From Cepaea nemoralis (lineage: Eukaryota > Mollusca > Gastropoda > Stylommatophora > Helicidae), in contig JACEFZ010015108.1 in NCBI GenBank assembly GCA_014155875.1, forward strand, positions 1 through 64,000: a DNA stretch of 64,000 nt. The letters are read 5' to 3'. The notes under the pieces are model-generated. The model had not been told where the DNA came from. It searched no databases and saw only the letters and a list, made by a program, of their open reading frames with translations. Made by a program: the position numbers and the translations under genes. Positions 45,604-57,040 of this stretch are shown piece by piece; the first letter of the stretch is position 1; each line of letters starts with the position of its first letter.

Positions 45604-45715
45604 CATACATACATACATACATACATAGATACATAGATACATAGATACATAGATAGATACATAGATAGATAGATCCCCGCCAGAGCCTGGGCGAAGCCGG
45701 GCCGGGCAGTTAGTA
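44541..45715 (-). mobile_element. HINE/pearl-like element, second copy (inverted)
   Basis: This is the reverse orientation of 13898-15250. It has (GTAT)n at 44566-44620, then tgagttgaaattttctacat and cattcctgtgcaacc, then an AT-rich middle. Next come four or five core units (gatgctccccaccaggg, gcgaagccgggccgggt) separated by (GACA)n, (GATA)n and (CATA)n runs, the longest at 45075-45180 and 45537-45660. It ends ccgggccgggcag at about 45710. Frames across the tetranucleotides are artefacts. Confidence 0.6.
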
Positions 45716-46429
45716 GATAATAATGTGCGAAAGATGAGTGGTTAGAAGGGCCGAATGTAAGACGGGCCTGCGTGCTCAAGTAGTGACCGTGAGAAAATAA
45801 AGTTCATTAGTTCTACTTCTCCGTCTCCTCACCTGCCTGTACTTTCTGTCAACTGACACCACGCACTGTGTAGACTTGTTTATGATTGGTTTGATTTTAC
45901 GGCTGAAGTTGTCTATGGGGTAAGGTAGCCCATGTCTCCTTATTCGACTCTTACGGCATGCATGGTAGGTTGCAGTGGTACTATTCTGCGCTTCCCTCGC
46001 GGGCACCGGTAACACACAGGCCAACCTTATCCTAATTGTTATTTATGCTGGGACGTGAACGATGGTTCGTGAACTACCTTGCTTTAGGAAGGGTTTAAAT
46101 CCCTTGTGGATATAGTGTTTAGTGGTTCTGTGTCAACACCCCTCCCCCTGTGGCCCCAAGTGTTGTCTACGCTGCTCTGTTAGTTTAATTTAACACTTAT
46201 ACATTTACTAATATTAATACAATAGAGGCCTCGTTGATTCCACATCGGCGTCTCTGTCCCTGCGTATTTGTACGTTGTTTGTTGATATTTACAGTGTGCG
46301 AAAAACACCTGAAAATTGGAGCCGTTAGTGGGAACTTTGCAAATACAAAACTGCTTCTTGCGGCCTGTTATTTTCTGTGAACGCAGGTGAACTGGTGCCT
46401 GGTATGTTAGACGTGTTAGCAAACGTGCT
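45716..46429. other. No recognisable gene
   Basis: An AATAAA at 45796 and the SINE-core-like segment near 45930-45960 are the only features noted. A 91-codon minus frame (46180-46455) has no domain. Confidence 0.35.
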
Positions 46430-46635
46430 ATGGCTTCCAGTCTGCATACACACAATAGTGAATATCATGTGCGGTATGGAGAAGACAAACAATACATGCG
46501 CCGAAGCAGGAATCTGATGTGCGTCTGTGATGTTATATGGCCATCACATTCTGTAGGCCTGAATGAATGCACGGAGAAATTGGTGGCCAGTCTTAAACAC
46601 GTATTGGAATGTCCCGAGTGTTGAGATATCGAATA
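46430..46635 (+). pseudogene. LINE family C C-terminal remnant
   Basis: The frame ends LKHVLECPEC, a TGA, then DIEY. The better preserved family C copy ends ERLWECPKCCDVDS and stop (47870-47914). The shared ECP(E/K)C(C)D(I/V) ending, followed in both cases by (TTAG)n, supports a common origin. The rest of the 64-codon frame is not alignable by eye. Confidence 0.4.
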
Positions 46636-46636
46636 C

Positions 46637-46693
<57 letters not shown>

Positions 46694-46694
46694 A

Positions 46695-46726
<32 letters not shown>

Positions 46727-47191
46727 GGTTAGTTAGTTAGTTAGGTATTTAGTTAGTTATTCATTTAGTTAGTTAGTTAGTTAGTTAGTTAGGTATTTAG
46801 TTAGTTATTCAGTTAGTTATTTAGTCAGTTAGTTAGTTAGTTAGCCAGTTAGCTAGTTAGCTAGTTAGCTAGGTATTTAGTTAGTTATTCAGTTAGTTAT
46901 TTAGTTAGTTAGTTATTTAGTCAGTTATTTAGTTATTTAGTTAGTTATTTATTCAGTTAGTTATTTAGTTAGTTAGTTATTTAGTTATTTATTTATTAGT
47001 TATTTAGTTAGTTATGCAGTTAGTTCGTTATTTAGTTAGTTAGTTATTTAGTTAGTTAGTTAGTTATTCAGTTAGTTATTTATTTAGTTGGTTATTTAGT
47101 TAGTTAGTTATTTAGTTATTTAGTTAGTTATTTTTTTAGATATTCAGTTAGTTATTCAGTTATTTGGCTATTTAGATAGTTAGATAGTTAG

Positions 47192-47230
<39 letters not shown>

Positions 47231-47335
47231 TTTAGTTAATTGGTTATTTAGTTAGTTATTTAGTTACTTAGTTATTTAGTTAGTTATTAATAAACTAACT
47301 AAATAACTAAGTAACTTAGTTATTTAGTTAGTTAT
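46636..47335. repeat. (TTAG)n array 1
   Basis: About 700 bases in strict 4-base register with variants TTAT, TCAG and TTGG. It contains a 22-bp inverted switch at 47264-47285 / 47293-47314. It begins immediately after the family C-like end. Confidence 0.95.
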
Positions 47336-47470
47336 TAGTGGCTGGGGGTTCATAACCAAAGCTAATGGTCGACGTTTGGTGCAGGAGAGCCTGGCATATG
47401 ATACCACAACATCCAGCTTAAGAATGGAGGTGGAGGCAGTCACTGCGGCTCTCCACTGGATGAAGAATAC

Positions 47471-47534
<64 letters not shown>

Positions 47535-47924
47535 GTGATTGTAACTGACTCAGAAAGCATGCTGACGAGGGTGAGGACGGGCAGGCTTCGTGCGGATGGC
47601 TTGCTTCGGACAGATTGGCTGGCTCTGCAGAACTTGGTGGAGTATTGATACATGACAAGTCAGACGTGGCTGCGGCCTTGTGGGAGCACGTGTACACCTC
47701 GGAGGAGCAAATGGATTACCATGGTCTGGCAAGAATGAGACAGCGAGGAGTGACGAGGGGATCAGGCCGACGCTCAACGCTCAGAGGAAAGGCGAGACGG
47801 ACATATAATCAGATTGCTACTGGTACTATTGGTGTTGGAACTCTTTGCTGGCCGCTGAGGATGGGGACGGAGCGCTTATGGGAATGCCCCAAATGTTGTG
47901 ATGTCGATTCCTAAATCAATCAAT
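47336..47924 (+). pseudogene. LINE family C RNase H C-terminal half with an in-frame (CA)n
   Basis: The first frame (47376-47648) reads LRMEVEAVTAALHWMKN, then about 20 Thr-His repeats from (CA)n at 47471-47531, then VVIVTDSESMLTRVRTGRLR. The flanks are the RNase H Glu helix and the third strand with its Asp, so the microsatellite expanded within the coding frame without breaking it. A second frame (47615-47914) follows with RQRGVTRGSGRRSTLRGKAR and ends ERLWECPKCCDVDS and TAA. One frameshift separates them. (TTAG)n follows within 15 bases of the stop. Confidence 0.7.
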
Positions 47925-48169
47925 CATTAGTTAGTTATTTAGTTAGTTAGTTGTTTAGTTAGTTAGTTGTTTAGTTAGTTAGTTATTCAGTTAGTTATTC
48001 AGTTAGTTGGCTATTTAGATAGTTAGATAGTTAGTTAGTTTAGTTAGTTATTTAGTTAGTTAGTTATTTAGTTAATTGGTTATTTAGTTAGTTATTTAGT
48101 TACTTTGTTATTTAGTTAGTTAGTTATTTAGTTAGTTAGTTATTTAGTTAGTTAGTTATTTAGTCAGTC

Positions 48170-48207
<38 letters not shown>

Positions 48208-49116
48208 GTATTTAGTTAGTTATTCAGTTAGTTATTTAGTTAGTTAGCTATTTAGTCAGTTGGTTAGTTATTTAGTTAGTTATTTTATTAGTTATTTAGT
48301 TAATTATTCAGTTACTTATTTAGTTATGTAGTTACTTATTTAGTTATGTAGTTAGTTAGTTAGTTAGTTATTCAGTTAGTTATTTAGTTAGTTAGTTAGT
48401 CAGTTAGTTAGTTATTTAGTTAGTTATTTTATTAGTTATTTAATTAGTTATTCAGTTAGTTAGTTATTTATTTAGTTAGTTAGTTAGTTAGTTATTTAGT
48501 TAGTTATTTATTTAGTTATTCAGTTAGTTATTCAGTTAGTTGACTATTTAGATAGTTAGTTAGTTAGTTAGTTCATTGGTTATTTAGTTAATTATTTAGT
48601 TAGTTAGTTGTTTAGTTAGTTAGTTGTTTAGTTAGTTAGTTATTCAGTTAATTATTCAGTTAGTTGGCTATTTAGATAGTTAGTTAGTTTAGTTAGTTAT
48701 TTAGTTAGTTATTTAGTTAGTTAGTTATTTAGTTAATTGGCTATTTAGTTAGTTATTTAGTTACTTTGTTATTTAGTTAGTTAGTTGTTTAGTTAGTTAG
48801 TTATATAGTTAGTTATTCAGTTAGTTATTTAGTTGGTTAGTTAGTTAGTTAGTTAGCTATTTAGTTAGTAATTCAGTTAGTTATTTAGTTAGTTAGCTAT
48901 TTAGTCAGTTGGTTAGTTGTTTAGTTAGTTATTTTATTAGTTATTTAGTTAATTATTCAGTTACTTATTTAGTTATGTAGTTACTTATTTAGTTATGTAG
49001 TTAGTTAGTTAGTTATTCAGTTAGTTATTTAGTTAGTTAGTTAGTCAGTTAGTTAGTTATTTAGTTAGTTATTTTATTAGTTATTTAGTTAGTTATTCAG
49101 TTAGTTAGTTATTTAT

Positions 49117-49159
<43 letters not shown>

Positions 49160-49388
49160 TTTAGTTATTCAGTTAGTTATTCAGTTATTTGACTATTTAG
49201 ATAGTTAGATAGTTAGTTAGTAAGTTAGTTAGTTAATTTGTTATTTAGTTAAGTATTTAGTTAGTTAGTTAGTTAGTTAGTTATTTAGTTAGTTAGTTGT
49301 TTAGATAGTTATTTATTTAGTTAGTTATTTAGTTAGTTAGTTATTTAGTTAGTTATTTATTTAGTTATTCAGTTAGTTGACTATTTAG

Positions 49389-49428
<40 letters not shown>

Positions 49429-49433
49429 CTAGC

Positions 49434-49479
<46 letters not shown>

Positions 49480-49604
49480 ATTGGTTATTTAGTTAATTAT
49501 TTAGTTAGTTAGTTGTTTTAGTTAGTTATTTTGTTAGTTAGTTGTTTAGTTAGTTAGTTAGTTATTTAGTTATTCAGTTAGTTGGCTATTTAGATAGTTA
49601 GATA
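47925..49604. repeat. (TTAG)n array 2 (1.7 kb)
   Basis: The same 4-base register continues for 1.68 kb with longer recurring blocks (for example ttattcagttagttatttag; gttatgtagttacttattta at about 48325 and 48975). This indicates segmental duplication inside the array. It starts at the tail of one family C piece and ends at the RT of another. Confidence 0.95.
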
Positions 49605-51165
49605 GTGGGCTGCTTCCCGCCCACACTTGGAGGATACAGACGTAACAAAGAGTCATGGCTGAATGTGGCGGTCTTTGCTCAAGATGTTTACGAAGGATTT
49701 CAGGTCAGAGAAGAGACATGTGTGGCCGCCATAGACTTAGAGGACGCATACAATAGAGTATCTTTCGAGCACTTGATGCAAACCCTCCTCAGACTGAAAG
49801 TGCACCCTCACCTTGTACGATGGATAGCTGCAGTTCTGCTCCAAAGGAAGATGGTGCTAAGATGCGGGAGTTGGTCTTCTGAGCCGATAACGATATGTCC
49901 AGGATTGCCGCAGGGTTCACCACTGCCACCAGTACTATTCAACGTGTATACGGTGCCGATCACTGAACAACAGTTGGACGGGAGGGGTAGGACTGTCATT
50001 TGTTGACGACATTCTCGTGTATCGACAGGGTCGAGATAGACAGGCGGTTGCCAATGATATGCAGGGCGAACTAGATCGAATTTCCTCATGGTGTGCTGAT
50101 GCCGATGCCCTTGTCAACCCTGCAAAGGCAACGGTTACATGGTTCTCCCTAAACAACCATATTGTGAACACAGACCTGCCGGCAGTAAGAATGGATGGGA
50201 GCATTTTGAGTAGAACCCAGTCAATGACATATCTTGGCGTGAGGCTTGATCATAGCCTGTCCTTCAGAGATCATGTCGATTATGTCATAACGAAAGCTCG
50301 AAAAGGTTTGTCAGCAATGAGAGTCATGGACGACTGCCAATATCGAGCAAAGACTGCTAATACTTCTGTTCCAAGGACTGGTGCTTTCACGCAGCGAGTA
50401 TGCCCTGGCCATCCTCACTGTCAGCCCTAAACAGATTGGAAGACTTGAAAGCGTACAAAACGAAGCCATGCGCATCATTTTGGGCTGCACGAGAGACACC
50501 AGCTGTGTAGCAATAAGATACCTCCTTGACTTCCCGACAATGGAACACAGGATCAAGATCTGGAGAGCTCGTGCATACTTAAAAATAAGTGCAGATGAGC
50601 AGCACCCTCTGCATGACGCTATATTCAGAGAAAAGGGTGACAGGCTAAAGAGAGGCAAATCATGGATGGGTCGGGAGGAAGATGTCGTCAAACAGGTCTG
50701 CAGTCTTACCAGTATCAACCCCGGCAAGGAATGGGTGCCGGTGCCTCCAGCTTTTAAGTGCACTTTCTCCTGCATTATCACACTCGACAGACGGTGCAGA
50801 GAGCAGAACCCTGCTGCTGTCAATGCAGAGGTTAACACGCTCATCTATGAACACTCAGATAGCCCCGAAGTGCTCATCTATACAGATGGATCTGTTGTAA
50901 AGCAGCAGAGAAGTTCGTGGGCATTTACAGCCCGTTACAGCGGGCCTGAACCGTTCAAGAATCCAGTGGTGTCCACTCTATGACCACGAGCAGCATGACG
51001 ATGGAAGTGATGGCAGTTACACAGGCATTCATATGGCTGGAATCACAGCATTATACCAACGTGTGTGTACTAAGTGATTCAATGAGCATGATTCGGAAGG
51101 TCGAAGCTGGATCTGTACGTAGACAGTGGACTGAGTCGCTGCGGAAGTCTGTTGTCCGTAAAGTC
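49605..51165 (+). pseudogene. LINE family C RT and RNase H N-terminal half
   Basis: The RT blocks are VAAIDLEDAYNRVSFEHL (first catalytic Asp), PGLPQGSPLPPVLFNVYT, and LSFVDDILVYRQGRD (active site FVDD; frame change at about 49985). The thumb is MTYLGVRLDHSLSFRDH. The connector is YALAILTVSPKQIGRLESVQ. RNase H starts VLIYTDGSVVKQQRSSW (about 50870-50920), then MEVMAVTQAFIWLES with the Glu and NVCVLSDSMSMIRKVE with the Asp. It stops at about 51165, where family B endonuclease sequence begins. It is of I/R1-like type with RNase H, truncated at both ends. Confidence 0.8.
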
Positions 51166-53173
51166 ACCTTCATATGTTGCTTGCAAGAAACTCACCTCAA
51201 CGAAAATATAGCCTTCAAAATCAGAGGCTACCGGTGTTACCGATCTGACCGAAAGGACAGGCGATACTGACCCTTGTAAAAAATAAAATCACTGCTTTCC
51301 AAATCGAAGTCTACATGGAAGGGGCTGAGAATCAGGCACTTAAACTTAAGACAGGCAATACAGACCTACATCTGATCAATTACTACTGTCCAAGTGACCG
51401 CCCACAGGCACTGGACACACTACCATTAAAAGAAAAAATGATTGTGTGTAGCGATTTCAACAGCCACTCGCAGAGCTGGGGCTATGATCACATGCACCAG
51501 AGAGGAGAGAGACTGGAAGACTGGCAGGATGAGAATAGATTCATCTTGATTAACACGCCGTCCGACCCACATACTTTCTACTCGAGATCATGGTTCTATG
51601 AAGCACAAATGAACATGCATCAGTGGCCACAAGATTGCTACAAAGAGCTGTAGATACATTTGTTGTATGGACAAATAGATGGCGCGTCAGCATGAACACT
51701 GACAAGTGCAGCACCACTCTTTTACCCTTTCTCCAAAACAAAAGCCAGGGATCATCCAGATAAATGGAACACCCCTAAGAGAAGATAAAGAACCAACATA
51801 CATTGGAGTAACATTTGATGGCAGGCTGACATGGAGAAAGTACATCAACAAAGCAGTAGCAAAAGCCAGAAGGAAAATAGCCATCCTGAGAAAGCTAAGT
51901 GGAACCACATGGGGAGGCAGTGGGAAAATACTTAGCAAAGTTTATCAACAGAGCATACGACCACACCTGGAATACGGGTCAATTGCGTGGTGTTCGGCAT
52001 CAAAATTCACACTACAAGAACTGGACAAGGTGCAAAATTTTAGAGTCACCACAGGAGGGATGACGTCAAACCCTAAAGTGAAAATGGGGAGGACACAAGC
52101 ACTGAGAGAGCTCAGAGATACGAAAACGCTAATACAAGCAGAAAAGTTCCTCAGCTTGCCAGGCCACCCTATGAAGAACAGATTTGAAAACTTAGCTATG
52201 GGGCGGTTGAAAAGAAGTAGTTTTATCCACCAGGCCAAACGACTCTGCAGAGAAACCACCGATCTGCCCACAGTTGGTATCCCCCCAACAACTATTCCAG
52301 AGCGAACTCCATGGAAAGATGAACATAGACTATCATTACAAATCCAGACAAAAGTGAGAGGAATATTCGACAAGGAAGAATAGAACAGTGTGCAGCGCAG
52401 AACAGCCACTCTCAGCTTCCTTGATGAAGAATACCCACAGGACCTTTGGATCCGAGTCTACACAGATGGGTCGGCACAAAATGCTGTTCGAAATGGAGGA
52501 GCGGGAATGTACATAGAATACCCAAATAATACTAGGGACACAGCCAGAGTACCAACAGGAAAGTACTGCCATAACTATGATGCTGCAATTGAGGCAATCA
52601 AGATAGCAACAGAGAAATTACACAATACCAGCCATGGTACACAACCTGTGGTGCTATTGACAGATGCAAAATCAGTACTCGAGGCGTGCCTGGCTGGGAA
52701 ATTGCCAGTACTAAGGACACTACTTTCTTAACTTAGCAGTCAGCATAAGGTCACCATACAGTGGATACCAGAGCTGGTCAATTGGCTAAGGGAGGAGCCA
52801 ATGAAGAACAGCCTGATGTGCCCGTTACATACCAGATCAGATCAGATCAGTCAGAAAGCCACCAAAACCTGCTCAAGATGACTACCACGTTATGGACAGA
52901 CCAGAACAAGCCACTATTCTGCGCCTCAGAACAAGACACAATAGATTTCGCAACCACATGTATACAAAATTCAAGATTGGTGAAATAGCCATGTGCACAT
53001 GTGGATTGGCGTCGCAGATAGCAGAGCACACACTCCAAGACTGCCCAAAATATAACATATCTAGGCAAACCTTCTGGCCTAGAGAGATGACAGTGGAAGA
53101 TAAACTCTATGGACCGCTGTGTGAACTGAAAAATACTGTTAGATTCATACAAGAGACAGCACTGCATTTATAG
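51166..53173 (+). pseudogene. LINE family B, internally deleted copy
   Basis: It starts in the endonuclease (LQETHLNENIAFKIRGYRCY) with IVCSDFNSHSQSWGYDH near 51440. At about 51590 it jumps from HTFYSRSW straight into the post-active-site RT (YLGV-type IGVTFDGRLTWRKYI at 51800), losing the RT palm. RNase H is WIRVYTDGSAQNAVRNGGAG (52450-52510), AAIEAIKIATEK and VVLLTDAKSVLEA. The next block is shortened (WIPE then QLAKGGANEEQP), so the last Asp is lost. The C-terminus carries CTCGLASQIAEHTLQDC and ends at LHL and stop at 53173. A (GAA)n tail follows 20 bases later. Confidence 0.85.
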
Positions 53174-53194
53174 ACATATTTCAAGCGAACGAAA

Positions 53195-53374
53195 GAAGAA
53201 GAAGAAGAAGAAGAAGAAGAAGAAGAAGAAGAAGAAGGAGGAGGAGGTGGAGGAGGAGGAGGAGGAGAAGGAGGAGGAGGAGGAGCAGAAGAAGAAGAAG
53301 AAGAAGAAGAAGAAGAAGAAGAAGAAGAAGAAGAAGAAGAAGAAGAAGAAGAAGAAGAAGAAGAAGAAGAAGAA
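53195..53374. repeat. (GAA)n/(GAG)n tract at the family B 3' end
   Basis: 180 bases of GAA with a central GGA-rich segment. It directly follows the short 3' UTR of family B, just as (GAA)n follows family A. Confidence 0.9.
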
Positions 53375-53639
53375 AAGCGCTGCGTAAAGATGTTTAATTA
53401 TTGAGTGGTTTAAATTGTATTTTCATTTCGCTGCTTATGCCCCCCTTCCCCCTTACCGTGCCGCCTGATGCGGTCACCTCTCTGTATCACATAGCACGGC
53501 ACGACCCTCAGACATCGACACTGGGATCATCGACAGTTGACATGTAAGGACATTTTATAATAGCCTAATATAATCAGCCTATAATAGATTTAACGTAATG
53601 AATGGCATGTAGAGGCGCTGATGTGCAAGAGTCGGGATT
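53375..53639. other. No recognisable feature
   Basis: Unique-looking sequence after the microsatellite. Confidence 0.35.
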
Positions 53640-53960
53640 TTTGGCATGAAATCGGTCGGATTAACTAGCGTTCGATGCATGCTCTCGTCATTCGTTACGG
53701 GAGGTAGAGACTGACGACCTAATCATCCGTGCACTCAGGTCCTCATAATGTGACGGTCCTATCACTTGACATACCCCCAGCAAGTTCTGCTTTGGGACTT
53801 GTTATATTTGTTATTAACTCATTTATGCTGACCTATTTATGTGTCGATTGGTCTATACAAATGTGGGTCTATCACCACATGCCCAATACGGCTTGAAGCG
53901 CGTACAAAGGTCCTTTACTTTACAAGTACCCATTATTGGGTGCTACGAGAGGTGGGTGTA
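53640..53960 (+). mobile_element. SINE family 2, copy 1
   Basis: Its 3' half (atgtgggtctatcaccacat, gcccaatacggcttgaagcg, tcctttactttacaa) matches 55085-55145 (atatgggtctaataccgtat, gcccaatgtgcattacggcg). Other parts match the family at 54893, 56310 and 58260. The tRNA-like head is not clear here. Confidence 0.5.
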
Positions 53961-54114
53961 GATTAAACTGGTAGACGGTAGATGTTAATTATGGATTCAC
54001 ATTAAAAACGACTAGAATACTATAGTAGCCTTTACAACAAGACTTATGCCAACAAACATGAACATTCTAAAGATATCATTTTACTTATGTGTGGTGTAAC
54101 GTTCATGCTGATCA

Positions 54115-54245
54115 CAAAATATGCCGAGGGTGCGGGTTCAACCCCTACACCGCTCAGATGGCCTAAAATGTCGAGTTTTCGTCCTTGACTTGGGGGCGTA
54201 AATTACAAGAACCTCAGAAGTCGGAGTGGGTTCGTCTGATGACAA
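54115..54245 (+). mobile_element. SINE family 1 fragment
   Basis: Contains the B-box-like GGTTCAACCCC at 54135-54145, then tcgtccttgacttgggggcg and cagaagtcggagtgggttcg, the reverse complement of the body seen at 13150-13210 and 40930-40990. Confidence 0.55.
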
Positions 54246-54713
54246 CATCCAACGAACAGTTGACTTTGCATGAAGCTTCCGAACCAATTTCAATTACCAC
54301 CACAGTACCTACTATATCTGTGAAATAACTATTGCTTCCGTATACCAAATCAGGCCGGTCTCCCTGGCCTAGAGTTTAGCGACTTTCTCCGTAATCCCGT
54401 ATATTCACGCGATGAACGTAACTTGCGCGAGAATTGGTAGCGGGTCTCGCCGCGTTGGTGACTTACGGGGTATGTGAGCCGGCTGCTCAGAAAGCAATGG
54501 CAAACTAGTAAGCGTCATCTTGCCAAGAAATCAACAATCAGCTAATAGATGCTGATGTTAACAGCGATGTCCTGTAAAGGATATGCGAATAAAAAAAAAT
54601 ATCAAATCAGATTGTATTTATCAATTCCAGTGTGAGTACCAAGCAACTAACTTATAGAAAGAAACAATAATTAGAAAATCGAGTAACCCAACATTGCAAC
54701 ATATACCAGATGG

Positions 54714-54914
54714 ATGGAAAAGAGAGTTAATCAATCTTCAGGAAACCTAGTGCGGATGACAGGCTACAACATTCCAACCTCGGCAATCTTTCAACAACTG
54801 CTAAATTGCGACCGTAAAGTTGACAAAGAAAAGGCGTTTCAGATATTGCATTCGATTAACAATAAACGATTACCCAAATACATTGTGGTGAGCCTCGGCA
54901 GACTAGTGGCTTGA
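54714..54914 (+). CDS. Possible coding exon, unrecognised
   Basis: The 66-codon frame has a balanced composition (TSAIFQQLLNCDRKVDKEKA, FQILHSINNKRLPKYIVV) and runs to a GT (gtg|gtgagc at about 54889-54890) that could be a splice donor. A SINE starts at about 54893, so the final codons are SINE sequence. No homologue is recognised. It may be an exon or an old coding relic. Confidence 0.25.
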   Translation: MEKRVNQSSGNLVRMTGYNIPTSAIFQQLLNCDRKVDKEKAFQILHSINNKRLPKYIVVSLGRLVA

Positions 54915-55150
54915 CGCTCGCCAGCCGACCCGGTGGTCATGTGATCGCAGCTGGGTGGATTCGGATTTTTAAATTGGACCTGGGCTCCTAGGTCAACCCA
55001 GCAAACATGGATGCTAGGAATACTTTTGTAAAGTAAAGACAGTCGGTGTGGTACTGACATCATCCACCGAGTGCCGATTGCTCTTTCAAAATATGGGTCT
55101 AATACCGTATGCCCAATGTGCATTACGGCGTGTAAAAAGTTTGTTTACTT
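54893..55150 (+). mobile_element. SINE family 2, copy 2
   Basis: The tRNA-like head (cagactagtggcttgacgct, ccggtggtcatgtgatcgca) is followed by a body (ggctcctaggtcaacccagc, catcatccaccgagtgccga, atgggtctaataccgtatgc). The same order recurs on the minus strand at 56310-56500 and 58260-58480. Confidence 0.6.
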
Positions 55151-56309
55151 ATAAAACATCGAGGCCATATCAATTTCAATTAGGCATTTAACAACTGAGT
55201 TATGCAGACAGAAAGAATTCGTACTGACTTTGCGATTATCATGGAGATAACAATAATAACATTGCTCCACAATCTAACAGTATCAGCGACTATACGTGCT
55301 ATTTCAGACAAAATATTATTCATCCAATAGCTTCATATGATATCCAATTTTGCAGTATGCACCTGGCGAGATGCAGCGGGATAAGTTACGCCATAAACTC
55401 TGCAACCTATTGTTTTTTACTTCTGTGTTTAAATTAATTAAGGAAATGCATAGTTTTGAAATACTTGAACCTTTTCCCACCTGAATCAGTGGGAAAGTGT
55501 ACCAGCCAATCACACCTAACGTTAGTTCACCACGTGACAGTAGTCGTCTGGTAGTTGACTTCCGAGCGTCTACCGAGAGCGACCAGGTGTGTCGAGTGAC
55601 TGCCGTGTACATTCCCTGGGTGTAGTCTGTGTTTTGTGTGGTGACTGTGCCTGTGTCGCAGTGACAAAGAAATCGATTCGAAATAAAATCAGTCTGTTGA
55701 CTAACCCGGAGTAGTACCTTCACGGTATTTATTTATGCGCGAATTTGTTATTCCGGATAAATATATTGATTATTTATGTGCGTTTTATAAACACTAATTG
55801 AGCGTTAAATAATGTGGTAATGAATGACTATACAAGAAAAGAATAGCCGTGTGTAAAAATGAAGATGGCGACACAGTCAACAGACAACTTCCGTCTTTGT
55901 TGACAACCGTATTTAAAGAATGTATTACAGAGTTACAGTATTGATTTAGTATTGTGTTGATATAGATAACGGGTAGTTTAAGGAATGCTAACTAGTAAAC
56001 TAAAAACAGCATTGTAACAGGGTTCCATGGTGGAATTTATTGGCCGCAAAATCAAAATGCTTCAAGGTGTCCCATTTATTTAATTTACTCACCAAGATTC
56101 TCAGATGCCAGCATTTTAATTTAAAACTCTTAACTAAATGTAAATTATAGTTTTTATACTTATTGTTTAAAGTATAGACAAGGTTGATCAGTTTAATTGA
56201 AACCACGTTTAAGTTATTCGAATTAACGAACTTTTACTGTTAAACTGCCCTTTATTAAATAAGTAAAATAACACTCTTACGGCAATTCGGGCTTATACAG
56301 TGCTACTTA
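55151..56309. other. No proven gene; CCAAT-bearing segment of promoter or LTR type
   Basis: The segment 55497-55720 holds gccaatcac, a GC-richer stretch than its surroundings, and aataaaatcag at about 55683. That could be the R/U5 of an old LTR or a host promoter with a first exon. Neither ends nor target duplication can be identified. The rest is AT-rich and featureless. Confidence 0.3.
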
Positions 56310-56500
56310 TAAACCAGTCAGCATTCAGTGGATGATGTGGTCGGTATAAATCCGGCCGCCTTTACTTTCCCATACATTCTTGGTGCCCATTTTACTGGGT
56401 TGACCTTGGAACCCGGGTCATTGAAAAAAATCTGAACTGCTGACCAGACCAATGACCACTTGGTTGGTGGTGGTGTTTGTCTATCAAAAATGTAAGAATG
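56310..56500 (-). mobile_element. SINE family 2, copy 3
   Basis: On the minus strand it reads gtggtcattggtctggtcag, ccaaggtcaacccagtaaaa, gaaagtaaaggcggccgg and catcatccactgaatgctga, parallel to copy 2. Confidence 0.6.
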
Positions 56501-56739
56501 GCGATGATCATTCATTTCATCCAGTGGGGTTGAAAGTTTGGAGCCGTGAGTTCTAAGATGGCTAAACTAGGTTGGTTGGCTAGTATCAAGCCACTAAGCT
56601 GCAGAGTCTGCCATTAAATCATGAAAAAGTTGTTAGTAATCCCATCATATTATCATTACATAGCTGGTCCATTGCAGAACATCACTCTAATCTCAGTCCG
56701 CCCAAAGATTCTTGATCCTTTCCCAGTTTCCCTGCCTCA

Positions 56740-57040
56740 TACATGTTCACTGCCAATGTCTCTTCAATTTCCTGTGTACATGTATGTACTGGTACACCCC
56801 TGCCTCGTATATGTTCACAGCCAATGTGTCTTCAATTTCCTGTGTACATCTTTGTACTGGTCCGCCCCTCCCTGCCTCGTACATGTTCGCAGCCAATGTG
56901 TCTTCAATTTCCTGTGTACATCTTTGTACTGGTCCACCCCTCCCTGTCTCGTACATGTTCACAGCCAATGTGTCTTCAATTTCCTGTGTACATCTTTGTA
57001 CTGGTACACCCCTGCCTCTTCGTCCAGAAACCACACCTTC
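56740..57040. repeat. Four-copy 68-72-bp minisatellite
   Basis: The anchor tcttcaatttcctgtgtaca starts at 56761, 56829, 56901 and 56973 (periods 68, 72, 72). The 72-base units keep every reading frame open, which yields several unrelated-looking frames on both strands. I do not take any as a gene. Confidence 0.85.

Noticed and set aside
45049..45779. Thr-Asp-Arg-Gln and Ser-Ile-Tyr-Leu repeat frames
   Set aside because: Translations of (GACA)n, (GATA)n and (CATA)n tetranucleotides in the HINE-like element.
46636..49604. Telomere-like repeat
   Set aside because: The unit is TTAG in 4-base register, not TTAGGG or TTAGG; it is internal and interspersed with LINE sequence, so it is a microsatellite array and not an interstitial telomere.
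55497..55720. A short LTR
   Set aside because: CCAAT-like and AATAAA motifs are present, but no matching ends, target duplication, PBS or PPT could be found.
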